Assembly (NCBI RefSeq): GCF_036245475.1
Contig: NZ_BTPM01000001.1
Span: forward strand, 1,240,001 to 1,304,000
DNA length: 64,000 nt
Direction of reading: 5' to 3'
DNA from: Vibrio sp. 10N
GTDB taxonomy: Bacteria; Pseudomonadota; Gammaproteobacteria; Enterobacterales; Vibrionaceae
Position numbers and translations under genes: made by a program. A model generated the notes under the pieces. The model was not told where the DNA came from and did no database searches. It saw only the letters and a program-made list of their open reading frames with translations. Below, piece by piece: positions 25,075-33,283 of the stretch (the stretch's first letter is position 1; the number at the start of each line of letters is the position of its first letter).

Positions 25075-27453
25075 TTAGAACAGCCCCATTTGTGGCGCAG
25101 TCAAATCGTCGAAGTTCATGCCAATGAACGGCAAGATAGCCTCGGCAACGGGCCTTAACTGTTTATCAATGTAGTGTTGATAGTCAATGGGTGAGCGTTG
25201 ATACTCTTTTGGCTCCGGACCATTAACGGTAATAACGTACTCGATGCGCCCGCGATTTTGATATTGCAAAGGGCGCCCCAGCTGCTGGTTGATCTCATCC
25301 GCCATTCTGGCTGCCCGCACTTGCGGCGGAACGTTCTTCTGATACTCGTGCAGCTTTCTTCGTAATCGCTTTTGATAAACCAACTGCGTATCGTGCTCGC
25401 CGCGAAGGGTAGATTCAACAAACTCGCGCACATAGTCAGCAGGATCCTGGTGGTTAAACACCATCATATAAAGCGTTTGCTGAAACTCCTGTGATAGCGC
25501 AGTCCAGTCGGTTCGCGCACTTTCCAGACCTTTAAAGATAAGCCGAGCAGTATCGCCTTCGCCGATAAGCCCTGCGTAACGCTTTTTCGACCCCGTTTCT
25601 GATCCACGTATGGTGGGCATTAAAAAGCGTTGGTAGTGCGTTTCATATTCCAATTCCAAGATTGAGGTGAGCTTGTATTCTTGTGCTAAGTGCTCGGTCC
25701 ACCATTGATTGATAGATGTGACCAGTTCATTGCCCACCTTGTCAGCTTCTTCTGGTGTAAAAGCGGCGTTTAGAGAGACGAACGTGGAGTCCGTATCGCC
25801 ATAAATCACTTGATAACCTTGAGCTTCAATAAGCTTTTTGGTGGTCTTCATGATTTCGTGCCCGCGCATCGTAATGGATGAGGCTAAACGAGTATCAAAG
25901 AAACGACAGCCAGATGAGCCTAGCACCCCATAGAAAGAGTTCATTATGATCTTAATGGCTTGTGAAAACGCCTTTTCGTTGTTGATTTTTGCGGCATCAC
26001 GCGCTTTCCACAGATCTTGGATTAAGTTTGGAAGAAAATGCTGCGTTCGGTGGAATTGACCTCCTCGAAATCCTGCGACGGCTTGGTCGTCATTTTTGCC
26101 GATGTCGAGCTTCAGACCTTCAATTAATCCCATAGGGTCAATCAAAAATGAGCGGATAATCGATGGGTACAAGCTCTTAAAATCGAGCACGAGGACGGAA
26201 TCATACAAACCGGGAATGGAATCCATCACATAGCCGCCGGGACTGGCTACCCAATTTTCTGGATGTAGATTTGGGGCGGCATAATGAGCCCGATGGAGTC
26301 TCGGTAAGTAGAGATTGGTAAATGCGGCGACAGAGCCGCCTACGCGGTCAAGCTCGACCCCTGTCAATTTGGTGCGCTCAATGGCAAATTGCAGCAAGTG
26401 CGTGTGGTCGAAGATACGGTTAACTAGCACACAGTCTTGTAAGTTGTATTTAGCAAGCGATGGCTTGTCACGGCGAAACATAGTGTTGATTTCATCCATG
26501 CGATCGTGCACGTTGTGTATCGCTTTGCCCTCTCCGAGCAGCTCGCGCGAGACGGATTCAAGCGACCAAGAACGAAAATTGTAGGTCGCCGTTTTTAGTG
26601 TATCTATGCCATCTAACACCACTCTGCCAGGCATAGTGATAAAGCTCTGCTGACTGGAAGGTAAGGTTCGAAAGTAGATTTTTTGTGCATTACGCCCAAG
26701 TGACAGCACGACGTTATTAAATTCGGCGCGCTTGTTGAGCAGCTTGAAGTCGAAATCGATCACGCTCCAGCCAACCACCACATCGGGGTCGAACGCTTGA
26801 AACCAATCATTGAGCGCGAGCAACAGTGATTTCTCGTCTTTGACCCACTGAGTAGGCGTTTCACACACTTCGGGTTCGCCTATCATGATGACTCTACGGT
26901 CTTTTTGACTGTCGAGGCCAATAGAATAGAGTACGCCTTTCTCCGAACATTCAATATCGAGCGAAACCACGTTGAGTTCCGGTTGGTAGTCGTGCGATTT
27001 ACATTTTGCGTCGGTAATACGCAGGAATTGATTCGGCTGGCCAGGGTTAATGATTTCAGTACGACCTGCTGCGGCTAAACTGCCTTGGATGAAGCGCTCC
27101 ATTAAGAATCGGTCAGCCAGCTTAATATCGGCTTCCAGAACCAAGGTCTCTTGTTCCTTGAGTTTATCGTTTAGAGAGCGAGCCGCGGCTATGGTGTTGC
27201 TATAAACTGCGATGAGAGGTTGGCCATCAAAGCTGTTCATGTCCACTGGATTAAATGTGATACTAAGCCCGGCATCCGTTGCTGTTTTCTGCACGGACTC
27301 TTTGTCTGAGAGCGGCACAAAAAACACCGGCTTTTGCCCCTCGATAAGAACCTGAGCGGGTCCCTGAGGCGTTGACAGCCACAACTCAATTTGAGGGCCA
27401 AACCGAGTGTCTCTTGCTTGACGGGTTAACAGAAAACCTTGATGAATATCCAA
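25075..27453 (-). CDS. polB: DNA polymerase II
   Basis: A 792-residue family B DNA polymerase with 3'-5' exonuclease, used in translesion synthesis and replication restart (E. coli: 783). Visible motifs are LDIECSEKG (Exo I), the WSVIDFDFK region (Exo II), DFKSLYPSIIRSF (Pol A), NSFYGVLG (Pol B) and YGDTDSTFV (Pol C). The start is placed at a TTG (27453), with AGGA 10 bases upstream, giving LDIHQGFLLTRQARD, which aligns with the E. coli N-terminus. The frame is open 41 codons further, but that part is not family sequence. I see no LexA box upstream, although the E. coli gene is SOS-controlled. Confidence 0.92.
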   Translation of the reverse strand: MDIHQGFLLTRQARDTRFGPQIELWLSTPQGPAQVLIEGQKPVFFVPLSDKESVQKTATDAGLSITFNPVDMNSFDGQPLIAVYSNTIAAARSLNDKLKEQETLVLEADIKLADRFLMERFIQGSLAAAGRTEIINPGQPNQFLRITDAKCKSHDYQPELNVVSLDIECSEKGVLYSIGLDSQKDRRVIMIGEPEVCETPTQWVKDEKSLLLALNDWFQAFDPDVVVGWSVIDFDFKLLNKRAEFNNVVLSLGRNAQKIYFRTLPSSQQSFITMPGRVVLDGIDTLKTATYNFRSWSLESVSRELLGEGKAIHNVHDRMDEINTMFRRDKPSLAKYNLQDCVLVNRIFDHTHLLQFAIERTKLTGVELDRVGGSVAAFTNLYLPRLHRAHYAAPNLHPENWVASPGGYVMDSIPGLYDSVLVLDFKSLYPSIIRSFLIDPMGLIEGLKLDIGKNDDQAVAGFRGGQFHRTQHFLPNLIQDLWKARDAAKINNEKAFSQAIKIIMNSFYGVLGSSGCRFFDTRLASSITMRGHEIMKTTKKLIEAQGYQVIYGDTDSTFVSLNAAFTPEEADKVGNELVTSINQWWTEHLAQEYKLTSILELEYETHYQRFLMPTIRGSETGSKKRYAGLIGEGDTARLIFKGLESARTDWTALSQEFQQTLYMMVFNHQDPADYVREFVESTLRGEHDTQLVYQKRLRRKLHEYQKNVPPQVRAARMADEINQQLGRPLQYQNRGRIEYVITVNGPEPKEYQRSPIDYQHYIDKQLRPVAEAILPFIGMNFDDLTAPQMGLF

Positions 27454-27937
27454 ATGAAACGAATTCCTACATGACTTGCATTGGTTTGAGTAAAATTTGT
27501 GCAAGATTTTACTCAATGATAGCTCTGAGTGATAAACAAGTGTAACAAAGGTCGAATCACAGCCAAAGTTCTTCATATAGACTAAACTTTAGTGGCAACG
27601 CGATGTTTCTAGAATAGTGATTTATATCGAGATTTTGCAATTACTTAGAGCATAGTGTGACAGAGGTTTCATAGTGACTCAAAGCGGATTTATGCCCATA
27701 AAACGGGGGGTTACGTTAGAGATGCCTAATGGTTGTTTAAATTGTAACCTAATGATTTTAAAGTTTTTCTGATTGACGGCGTCGAGTCTTCGTCGTAATG
27801 TGTTTCGCAAACTTTGCGCCTGTGCACGATCTGCATGGGAGCATTTAAACGTAACATGAGGTATGATAGTTAGCCATGCTGCTATCCACTAACCTCAAGT
27901 GGTCGCAGAGCCAATAGATAAGTGTGGAGATACAAGT
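27454..27937. other. Intergenic region between polB and varA
   Basis: 484 bases between divergent genes. It contains a -10-like TATGAT near varA and a loose GGTTAC/GTAACC inverted pair (about 27709-27751). No LexA box, terminator or convincing small gene was found. Confidence 0.5.
27862..27867 (+). promoter_or_regulatory. Candidate -10 box for varA
   Basis: TATGAT lies 70 bases before the varA start. The -35 position is not consensus, so an activator may be needed or the call may be wrong. Confidence 0.3.
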
Positions 27938-28582
27938 TTGATTAATGTTTTCCTTGTAGATGATCACGAACTGGTTCGCACAGGGATACGACGTATTATC
28001 GAAGACGTCCGTGGAATGAATGTGGCAGGGGAAGCTGACAGTGGTGAAGAAGCCGTAAAGTGGTGTCGCAGCAACCATGTTGACGTCATTTTAATGGATA
28101 TGAATATGCCTGGCATTGGTGGACTAGAAGCGACAAAAAAAATCCTTCGCCACAACCCAGACATAAAGATCATCGTGTTAACTGTGCATACGGAAAACCC
28201 ATTTCCGACAAAAGTTATGCAGGCAGGAGCCGCGGGCTACCTGACCAAGGGTGCTGCGCCAGACGAAATGGTGAATGCTATTCGTCTTGTTAACAGCGGC
28301 CAGCGCTATATCTCTCCTGAGATTGCTCAGCAGATGGCGCTAAGTCAATTTTCTTCTGCATCAGAAAATCCGTTCAAAGATCTCTCTGAACGTGAACTTC
28401 AGATCATGATGATGATTACTAAAGGGCAAAAGGTAACGGATATCTCGGAGCAATTAAGCTTGAGTCCGAAGACCGTCAATAGTTACAGATATCGATTGTT
28501 TAGCAAGCTCGATATCAACGGTGATGTTGAACTGACCCACTTAGCGATTCGACATGGAATGCTAGATACTGAGACGTTGTAG
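27938..28582 (+). CDS. uvrY: Response regulator VarA/UvrY (GacA family)
   Basis: A 214-residue NarL-type response regulator. The receiver has acidic residues D8-D9, phospho-acceptor Asp54 (LMDMNMPG) and Lys104 near YLTKG. The C-terminal LuxR-type HTH spans about 145-205. It matches the V. cholerae VarA sequence as I recall it; VarA, with sensor VarS, drives the Csr small RNAs and so quorum sensing and virulence. The start is TTG at 27938 with GGAG 8 bases upstream, giving (M)INVFLVDDHELVRTG; an upstream GTG has no such signal. uvrC follows 13 bases later, the conserved gammaproteobacterial pair. Confidence 0.94.
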   Translation: MINVFLVDDHELVRTGIRRIIEDVRGMNVAGEADSGEEAVKWCRSNHVDVILMDMNMPGIGGLEATKKILRHNPDIKIIVLTVHTENPFPTKVMQAGAAGYLTKGAAPDEMVNAIRLVNSGQRYISPEIAQQMALSQFSSASENPFKDLSERELQIMMMITKGQKVTDISEQLSLSPKTVNSYRYRLFSKLDINGDVELTHLAIRHGMLDTETL

Positions 28583-28595
28583 TTGAGACCGTATC

Positions 28596-30431
28596 GTGTC
28601 AGAACCCATTTTTGACTCAACATCCTTTCTCAAAACCGTAACTAACCAACCCGGCGTCTACCGTATGTACGACGCCGAGTCGGTCGTTATCTACGTCGGT
28701 AAAGCCAAAGACCTCAAAAAGCGCCTTTCCAGTTATTTTCGCAAACGCGTTGATAGTGAAAAAACCCGCGCATTAGTCAGTAATATCAACAAAATAGACG
28801 TAACGGTAACACATACCGAAACCGAAGCGTTGATCCTCGAACATAATTACATCAAGCAGTACCTTCCTAAATACAATGTATTGCTCCGAGATGATAAGTC
28901 GTATCCATATATTTTTCTGTCGGGTCATAAACACCCAAGGCTTTCCATGCATCGTGGGGCCAGACGGAAGAAAGGTGAGTACTTTGGCCCTTATCCAGAC
29001 TCTGGAGCTGTGAGGCAAACCCTACACCTGTTACAAAGGATTTTCCCTGTTCGTCAGTGTGAAGACTCAGTCTATGCCAATAGAAGTCGACCGTGTTTGA
29101 TGTACCAAATTGGTCGCTGTGCAGGGCCGTGTGTTAGCTCCATTATCTCTGATGAAGAATACGACGAGTTGGTCGGATTGCTGCGTCTATTTTTGCAAGG
29201 CAAGGATAAGAACGTAGTGCAGATGCTGGTGGAGAAGATGGACGAGGCGAGTCGCAATCTTGCCTTTGAAAACGCTGCCAAGTATCGCGACCAGATCCAA
29301 GCTATTCGACGTGTTCAAGAGCAGCAATTTGTCTCTGAAGACAGTGACGATGACATGGATGTGCTGGGTTTTGCGCAAGAAAATGGCGTGGCGTGTGTCC
29401 ATATCTTGATGATTCGCCAAGGGAAAATTTTAGGCAGTCGTAGCCATTTTCCTAAGATCCCAAACAATACAGAGCAATCAGAAGTCTTTTACAGCTTTTT
29501 GAGTCAGTATTATCTTAACCATTCTGAATCGCGGACGATACCGTCGAGAATTATCCTTAATGACAGTCTGGTAGAAGATGTTGACGATATATCTAAGGCA
29601 CTGACAGAAATCGCTGGTCGTAAAGTGGTATTCCATATCAATCCTACTGGAGCGAGAGGGCGATATCTTAAACTATCGAACACCAATGCGCTTACGGCGA
29701 TTACTACCAAGATCAACCATAAGATGACCATCAATCAGCGCTTCAAAGCCCTTCAAGAGGCATTGAGCATTGAGAACATCAATCGTATGGAATGTTTCGA
29801 TATCAGTCATACCATGGGCGAGAATACGATTGCCTCTTGTGTGGTGTTCAATCAAGAAGGTCCAATAAAACAGGAATATCGCCGATACAACATCACGGGC
29901 ATTACGGGTGGCGATGATTACGCTGCGATGGGACAAGTGCTTGAGCGCCGCTATTCGAAACAGATCGATGTCGACAAGATCCCTGACATCATTTTTATTG
30001 ATGGTGGTAAAGGTCAGCTTAATCGTGCGGTTGAGATTGTGTCTGAGTATTGGGATGATTGGCCGAAGCGTCCGTTATTGATTGGTATTGCCAAAGGTGT
30101 AACGCGCAAACCGGGTCTAGAAACATTGATCACGCCAGAAGGGCGAGAGTTTAACTTGCCAAGTGATGCCCCAGCGCTGCACCTTATCCAGCACATCCGT
30201 GATGAGAGTCATAACCATGCGATTGCTGGCCACCGGGCGAAACGTGCCAAAGCTCGTCGCACTAGCCCATTAGAGGGAATTGAAGGCATTGGTCCTAAAC
30301 GACGTCAGGCACTACTAAAGTACATGGGTGGCCTACAAGAACTAAAGCGTGCAAGTGTAGAAGAAATCGCCAAAGTACCAGGAATTAGCATTTCTTTGGC
30401 AGAAAACATCCATCAAGCATTGAAACAGTGA
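28596..30431 (+). CDS. uvrC: Excinuclease ABC subunit C
   Basis: A 611-residue dual nuclease of nucleotide excision repair that cuts both sides of a lesion in the UvrB-DNA complex. An N-terminal GIY-YIG domain (GVYRMYD near 20, IYVGKAKDL near 32-40) makes the 3' cut. It is followed by a UVR motif (about 200-240) that contacts UvrB, an RNase H-like domain (MECFDISH and FIDGGKGQ) that makes the 5' cut, and tandem helix-hairpin-helix motifs at the end ([14 protein letters not shown]). The start codon is GTG. It is translated between uvrY and pgsA on one transcript. Confidence 0.97.
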   Translation: MSEPIFDSTSFLKTVTNQPGVYRMYDAESVVIYVGKAKDLKKRLSSYFRKRVDSEKTRALVSNINKIDVTVTHTETEALILEHNYIKQYLPKYNVLLRDDKSYPYIFLSGHKHPRLSMHRGARRKKGEYFGPYPDSGAVRQTLHLLQRIFPVRQCEDSVYANRSRPCLMYQIGRCAGPCVSSIISDEEYDELVGLLRLFLQGKDKNVVQMLVEKMDEASRNLAFENAAKYRDQIQAIRRVQEQQFVSEDSDDDMDVLGFAQENGVACVHILMIRQGKILGSRSHFPKIPNNTEQSEVFYSFLSQYYLNHSESRTIPSRIILNDSLVEDVDDISKALTEIAGRKVVFHINPTGARGRYLKLSNTNALTAITTKINHKMTINQRFKALQEALSIENINRMECFDISHTMGENTIASCVVFNQEGPIKQEYRRYNITGITGGDDYAAMGQVLERRYSKQIDVDKIPDIIFIDGGKGQLNRAVEIVSEYWDDWPKRPLLIGIAKGVTRKPGLETLITPEGREFNLPSDAPALHLIQHIRDESHNHAIAGHRAKRAKARRTSPLEGIEGIGPKRRQALLKYMGGLQELKRASVEEIAKVPGISISLAENIHQALKQ

Positions 30432-30479
30432 CCAAAATCCCGCAACATAAACAGGCAGTAAAATAGAGCCGATAATAAT

Positions 30480-31034
30480 ATGCGTTTAAACATCCCTAAC
30501 ATTCTGTCTTTGTTGAGATTATTTCTCATCCCCGTGTTCGTCGTTGCTTTCTATCTTCCGTATAGTTGGGCGCCGTTTGCCGCCGCTATGATTTTTTGGG
30601 TGGCAGGCTTTACTGACTGGCTCGACGGAATGTTAGCGAGAAAGCTTGGGCAAACGTCGCGTTTTGGTGCTTTCATCGATCCAGTGGCGGATAAGGTCCT
30701 AGTGGCAACCGCACTCATTCTTATCACCGAACACTATCATTCCATTTGGGTCACCATTCCTGCCGTAACCATGATTGCCCGCGAAATCATTATTTCTGCG
30801 CTGCGAGAGTGGATGGCTGAAATTGGCAAACGAGCGAGTGTGGCCGTATCTTGGGTAGGGAAGGTCAAAACTGTCTCTCAAATGTTTGCGCTCTGGGTTC
30901 TCATTTGGCGTTACGATGATTGGATGGTTTGGGTTGGCTATGTGGCGCTCTACGTCGCAACTGTTTTGACTTACTGGTCAATGATGCAGTACCTAGCGGC
31001 GGCTAAAGATGATTTACTTAACGCAGATAAGTAG
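30480..31034 (+). CDS. pgsA: CDP-diacylglycerol-glycerol-3-phosphate 3-phosphatidyltransferase
   Basis: A 184-residue inner-membrane enzyme that makes phosphatidylglycerol phosphate from CDP-diacylglycerol, the first committed step to PG and cardiolipin. The CDP-alcohol phosphotransferase motif D-x2-D-G-x2-A-R-x8-G-x3-D-x3-D is complete between DWLDGMLAR (about 43) and FIDPVADK (about 64-71). About five membrane segments are present, and the length matches E. coli (182). It ends the uvrY-uvrC-pgsA group with a terminator, ahead of a tRNA cluster, the same order seen in other vibrios. Confidence 0.96.
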   Translation: MRLNIPNILSLLRLFLIPVFVVAFYLPYSWAPFAAAMIFWVAGFTDWLDGMLARKLGQTSRFGAFIDPVADKVLVATALILITEHYHSIWVTIPAVTMIAREIIISALREWMAEIGKRASVAVSWVGKVKTVSQMFALWVLIWRYDDWMVWVGYVALYVATVLTYWSMMQYLAAAKDDLLNADK

Positions 31035-31068
31035 TCAACGCGATTAATAACAACAGTATTTATGACTA

Positions 31069-31095
31069 AGGCGAGCATTAAGCTCGCCTTTTTGC
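31069..31095 (+). terminator. uvrY-uvrC-pgsA terminator
   Basis: The stem AGGCGAGC/GCTCGCCT is followed by a T-rich tract. Confidence 0.88.
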
Positions 31096-31296
31096 TTTTT
31101 AGCGCAGTTTAATATTATAAGGAGTAGGTGCTAGAAGGCCTATAAGTCGGTTCAAATCAAACGTCGTGGTTAGGCGGCTTTTGGTAAGTTGACAAGTTTT
31201 CTAGACCTAAATGTACATGTTTTTGCTAGAAAATTGAGCAAATTAGCGGTTTTTGGGTATTTCTTGGTCAAACGATTCAAAATATCAAAAAACGTG

Positions 31297-31324
31297 TTGA
31301 CTCATTTTCCTGATTGCGTAAAAT
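31297..31324 (+). promoter_or_regulatory. tRNA operon promoter
   Basis: TTGACT, a 16-base spacer and TAAAAT, followed by a GC-rich discriminator (GCCTCCCG). That is typical of stringently controlled stable-RNA promoters. It lies about 65 bases before tRNA-Cys. Confidence 0.75.
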
Positions 31325-31391
31325 GCCTCCCGTACTCAAGAGGAACTGCTCAAAACGAAAGTGAAGAGCAAAGCTTCAAGAGAAACAAGAA

Positions 31392-31465
31392 GGCGCCTTG
31401 GCAGAGTGGCTATGCAGCGGATTGCAAATCCGTGGACCTCGGTTCGACTCCGGGAGGCGCCTCCA
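31392..31465 (+). tRNA. tRNA-Cys (GCA)
   Basis: 74 bases including encoded CCA. Acceptor arms GGCGCCT/AGGCGCC pair, and the anticodon loop reads ATTGCAAAT with GCA. The T loop GGTTCGACTCC is standard. First gene of a four-tRNA transcript. Confidence 0.96.
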
Positions 31466-31483
31466 TTCTCTCTTTGAGAATAT

Positions 31484-31559
31484 GCGACACTAGCTCAGTT
31501 GGTAGAGCGCAACCTTGCCAAGGTTGAGGTCACGAGTTCGAACCTCGTGTGTCGCTCCA
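31484..31559 (+). tRNA. tRNA-Gly (GCC), copy 1
   Basis: 76 bases including encoded CCA. Acceptor arms GCGACAC/GTGTCGC pair, the anticodon loop CTTGCCAAG gives GCC, and the T arm is GAGTTCGAACCTC. Identical to copy 2. Confidence 0.96.
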
Positions 31560-31624
31560 AATTATAGTGATATGGCCTTGAAGGCGGTATCAAGATGGTG
31601 TCTCCATCGCAAAGGATTTTGCGT

Positions 31625-31711
31625 GCCCTGGTGGTGGAATTGGTAGACACAAGGGATTTAAAATCCCTCGACGTTCGCGTTGTGCCGGTTCAAGTCCGGC
31701 CCGGGGCACCA
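31625..31711 (+). tRNA. tRNA-Leu (TAA)
   Basis: 87 bases including CCA, with a long variable arm (CGACGTTCGCGTTG) as expected for a class II tRNA. Anticodon TAA lies in GATTTAAAATC. Acceptor arms GCCCTGG/CCGGGGC pair with one G-T. Confidence 0.95.
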
Positions 31712-31738
31712 TCTCAAATTAAGTCTGAAAAGACACAT

Positions 31739-31814
31739 GCGACACTAGCTCAGTTGGTAGAGCGCAACCTTGCCAAGGTTGAGGTCACGAGTTCGAACCT
31801 CGTGTGTCGCTCCA
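31739..31814 (+). tRNA. tRNA-Gly (GCC), copy 2
   Basis: The same 76-base sequence as the copy at 31484, including the CCA. It ends the cluster and is followed directly by a terminator. Confidence 0.96.
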
Positions 31815-31820
31815 AACACT

Positions 31821-31850
31821 AAAACCCCAGCAGAAATGCTGGGGTTTTCT
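31821..31850 (+). terminator. tRNA operon terminator
   Basis: The stem AAAACCCCAGC/GCTGGGGTTTT with loop AGAAAT is followed by a T-rich tract. Confidence 0.92.
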
Positions 31851-31890
31851 TGTTTTTAGCCATTTAATCAAGGCTGCTGTATTGGGAATG

Positions 31891-31962
31891 AGGTGAACCT
31901 CGTGCCCGCATCCGGTCGAGTCGCTCCAAACACTAAAGCCCTAGCAGAAATGCTGGGGTTTT
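31891..31962 (+). pseudogene. Remnant of a tRNA-Gly 3' end plus duplicated terminator
   Basis: GAACCTCGTG, then a foreign block, then TCGCTCCAAACACTAAA repeats the T arm, acceptor end and trailer of tRNA-Gly. A near-copy of the terminator (CCCTAGCAGAAATGCTGGGG) follows at 31934-31962. No complete tRNA fold is possible. It looks like the decayed end of a third tRNA-Gly duplicate. Confidence 0.7.
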
Positions 31963-32060
31963 CTCGTTCTGACACTTTTCCACTTTTGGTCTTTATCTTA
32001 CTGATTCTTTTTGCAATGATGTCCGTACTAAAAGCACTCCAATCGTGAATCGAGGCATCT

Positions 32061-32783
32061 ATGTTTACCGGTATTATTCAATCCGTCGCCACTATTGATA
32101 AAATTACAGATCTTAATGGTATCCGCACTTTTGAAATCGACTTTGAAGAAGGCTTTTGTGTCGATGTTGAAATTGGCGCCAGCATCGCAGTGGATGGTGT
32201 CTGTTTAACGGTAACCGAGATCCAAACCGGCAAGCGTTTGTCGTTCGATGTAATGTTGCAGAGTCTTAACATCACCACATTGAGCTCATTTGAGCAAGGT
32301 CAAGTGATCAATGTGGAGCGTGCGGCTAAAGATGGTGCTGAAATCGGCGGTCACCCTTTGTCTGGACACGTGGACTTTAAAACGCCTTTAGTGGCTGTAG
32401 AACAGCAAGAAGACAACTATCGCATCAAGTTTCAACTGCCAAAAGAGTGGAAGCCGTATGTGTTCCCTAAAGGCTACATCGCAATCAATGGCGCAAGTCT
32501 GACTGTTTCTGAAGTCGACAAGCAAGAAGGGTGGTTCGATGTCTGGCTGATCCCAGAAACGCGCCGTATGACCACTTTCGAAGGTAAAGACGTGGGTGAT
32601 GACGTTAATATCGAAATTGAACGCGGCACACAAGTTGTCGTTGATACGGTGAGAGACACTATCGCAGAAACGTTAGGGCCACTGCTTCCTATGTTTGAAA
32701 AATTCTTAGAGCAAAACGGTGTTGACGTAGATACCATTGGTCACGCGACTACTAAGAGTCTGAGTGATAAGAAAGATCAGTAA
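32061..32783 (+). CDS. ribE: Riboflavin synthase, alpha subunit (or paralogue)
   Basis: A 240-residue protein with two lumazine-binding barrels. The first begins MFTGIIQ and has DGVCLTVTEI (about 44-53) and GGHPLSGHV (about 95-103); the second has INGASLTVSEV (about 142-152) and IPETRRMTT. It should dismutate 6,7-dimethyl-8-ribityllumazine to riboflavin. It is about 25 residues longer than the E. coli enzyme because of a C-terminal tail. No other rib genes are near. Vibrios often carry a second ribE in the main rib operon, so this may be a paralogue or a lumazine-binding relative. GAGG precedes the ATG. Confidence 0.82.
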   Translation: MFTGIIQSVATIDKITDLNGIRTFEIDFEEGFCVDVEIGASIAVDGVCLTVTEIQTGKRLSFDVMLQSLNITTLSSFEQGQVINVERAAKDGAEIGGHPLSGHVDFKTPLVAVEQQEDNYRIKFQLPKEWKPYVFPKGYIAINGASLTVSEVDKQEGWFDVWLIPETRRMTTFEGKDVGDDVNIEIERGTQVVVDTVRDTIAETLGPLLPMFEKFLEQNGVDVDTIGHATTKSLSDKKDQ

Positions 32784-32792
32784 AAACGCTTA

Positions 32793-32824
32793 AAAAGCCG
32801 CCTCATTTGAGGCGGCTTTTTTTA
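32793..32824 (+). terminator. ribE terminator
   Basis: A 12-bp stem, AAAGCCGCCTCA/TGAGGCGGCTTT, with a short loop and a run of T. Confidence 0.95.
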
Positions 32825-32945
32825 TGGTAGCGGTTTGATATCGTTAACAAATGCTTTAAAAAATGAGCAACTTTTTCGTCGATAAAACGGTTGCGATGAT
32901 AATGAGTTCTATGTTACTTTCCCGCCCAATCTCGGAATGAATCTG

Positions 32946-33064
32946 GGGGATACGCGTCGTAACCATTCAAGCTGATTGTGATACGACGTAGGGTAGGTAC
33001 TGATTATGCCAATAATCAGTAGACGGGATACTGATGCCTGGACAGGCATATTTATGGGAAACCC
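32946..33064 (+). ncRNA. Candidate structured 5' leader (riboswitch-like) of the norspermidine operon
   Basis: Four stems in 120 bases: CGTCGTA/TACGACG (32955-32961 with 32982-32988), a perfect 10-bp TACTGATTAT/ATAATCAGTA (32998-33007 with 33012-33021), ATGCCT/AGGCAT (33034-33039 with 33044-33049) and GGGAAACCC (33056-33064). The gene they precede makes diaminopropane for norspermidine. No known riboswitch class was recognised. It could also be a separate small RNA. Confidence 0.5.
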
Positions 33065-33283
33065 AACATTGAAACATATTAACTCTCACTCAAAAATCAG
33101 CTTTGTACTTCCAAACTGTGTATTGCGCGTAAACCGTAGTATTACAGAGCCTTGATTCTCAACATCGATCTATTTTCCTAGCGCGATTGCGTTGGGCTTC
33201 GTCACATCTGTTATTCAGGTGGGGCTCGTTTTGTTGTTCGCGTAACAGCCAATTCTGTACGCGTAAAATCAGGTTACAAGTAA

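Larger units (their letters stand above)
31035..31391 (+). other. Intergenic region between pgsA and the tRNA cluster
   Basis: 357 bases holding the pgsA terminator and the tRNA promoter, both listed separately. The stretch between them (about 31100-31290) is A/T-rich, and I see no gene in it. Confidence 0.7.
32784..33283 (+). other. Intergenic region and long leader before the norspermidine operon
   Basis: 500 bases. The left end holds the ribE terminator. The middle (about 32946-33064) is a run of hairpins, listed separately. The right part to 33283 has no clear gene or terminator, and the ribosome binding site before 33284 (CAGGTTAC) is weak. Confidence 0.6.

Noticed and set aside
27454..27937. 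LexA (SOS) box upstream of polB
   Set aside because: I looked for CTGT-N8-ACAG and Vibrio-like variants on both strands and saw none with acceptable symmetry.
31189..31527. Open frame of 112 codons running into the tRNA genes
   Set aside because: It crosses the tRNA promoter and reads through tRNA-Cys and part of tRNA-Gly; the tRNAs explain the region.
31595..31822. Open frame over tRNA-Leu and tRNA-Gly
   Set aside because: Fully explained by two tRNA genes on the same strand.
32061..32783. Lumazine/yellow fluorescent protein of luminous bacteria
   Set aside because: The two-barrel sequence keeps riboflavin-synthase-type motifs and no lux genes are near; left as riboflavin synthase with a note on paralogy.
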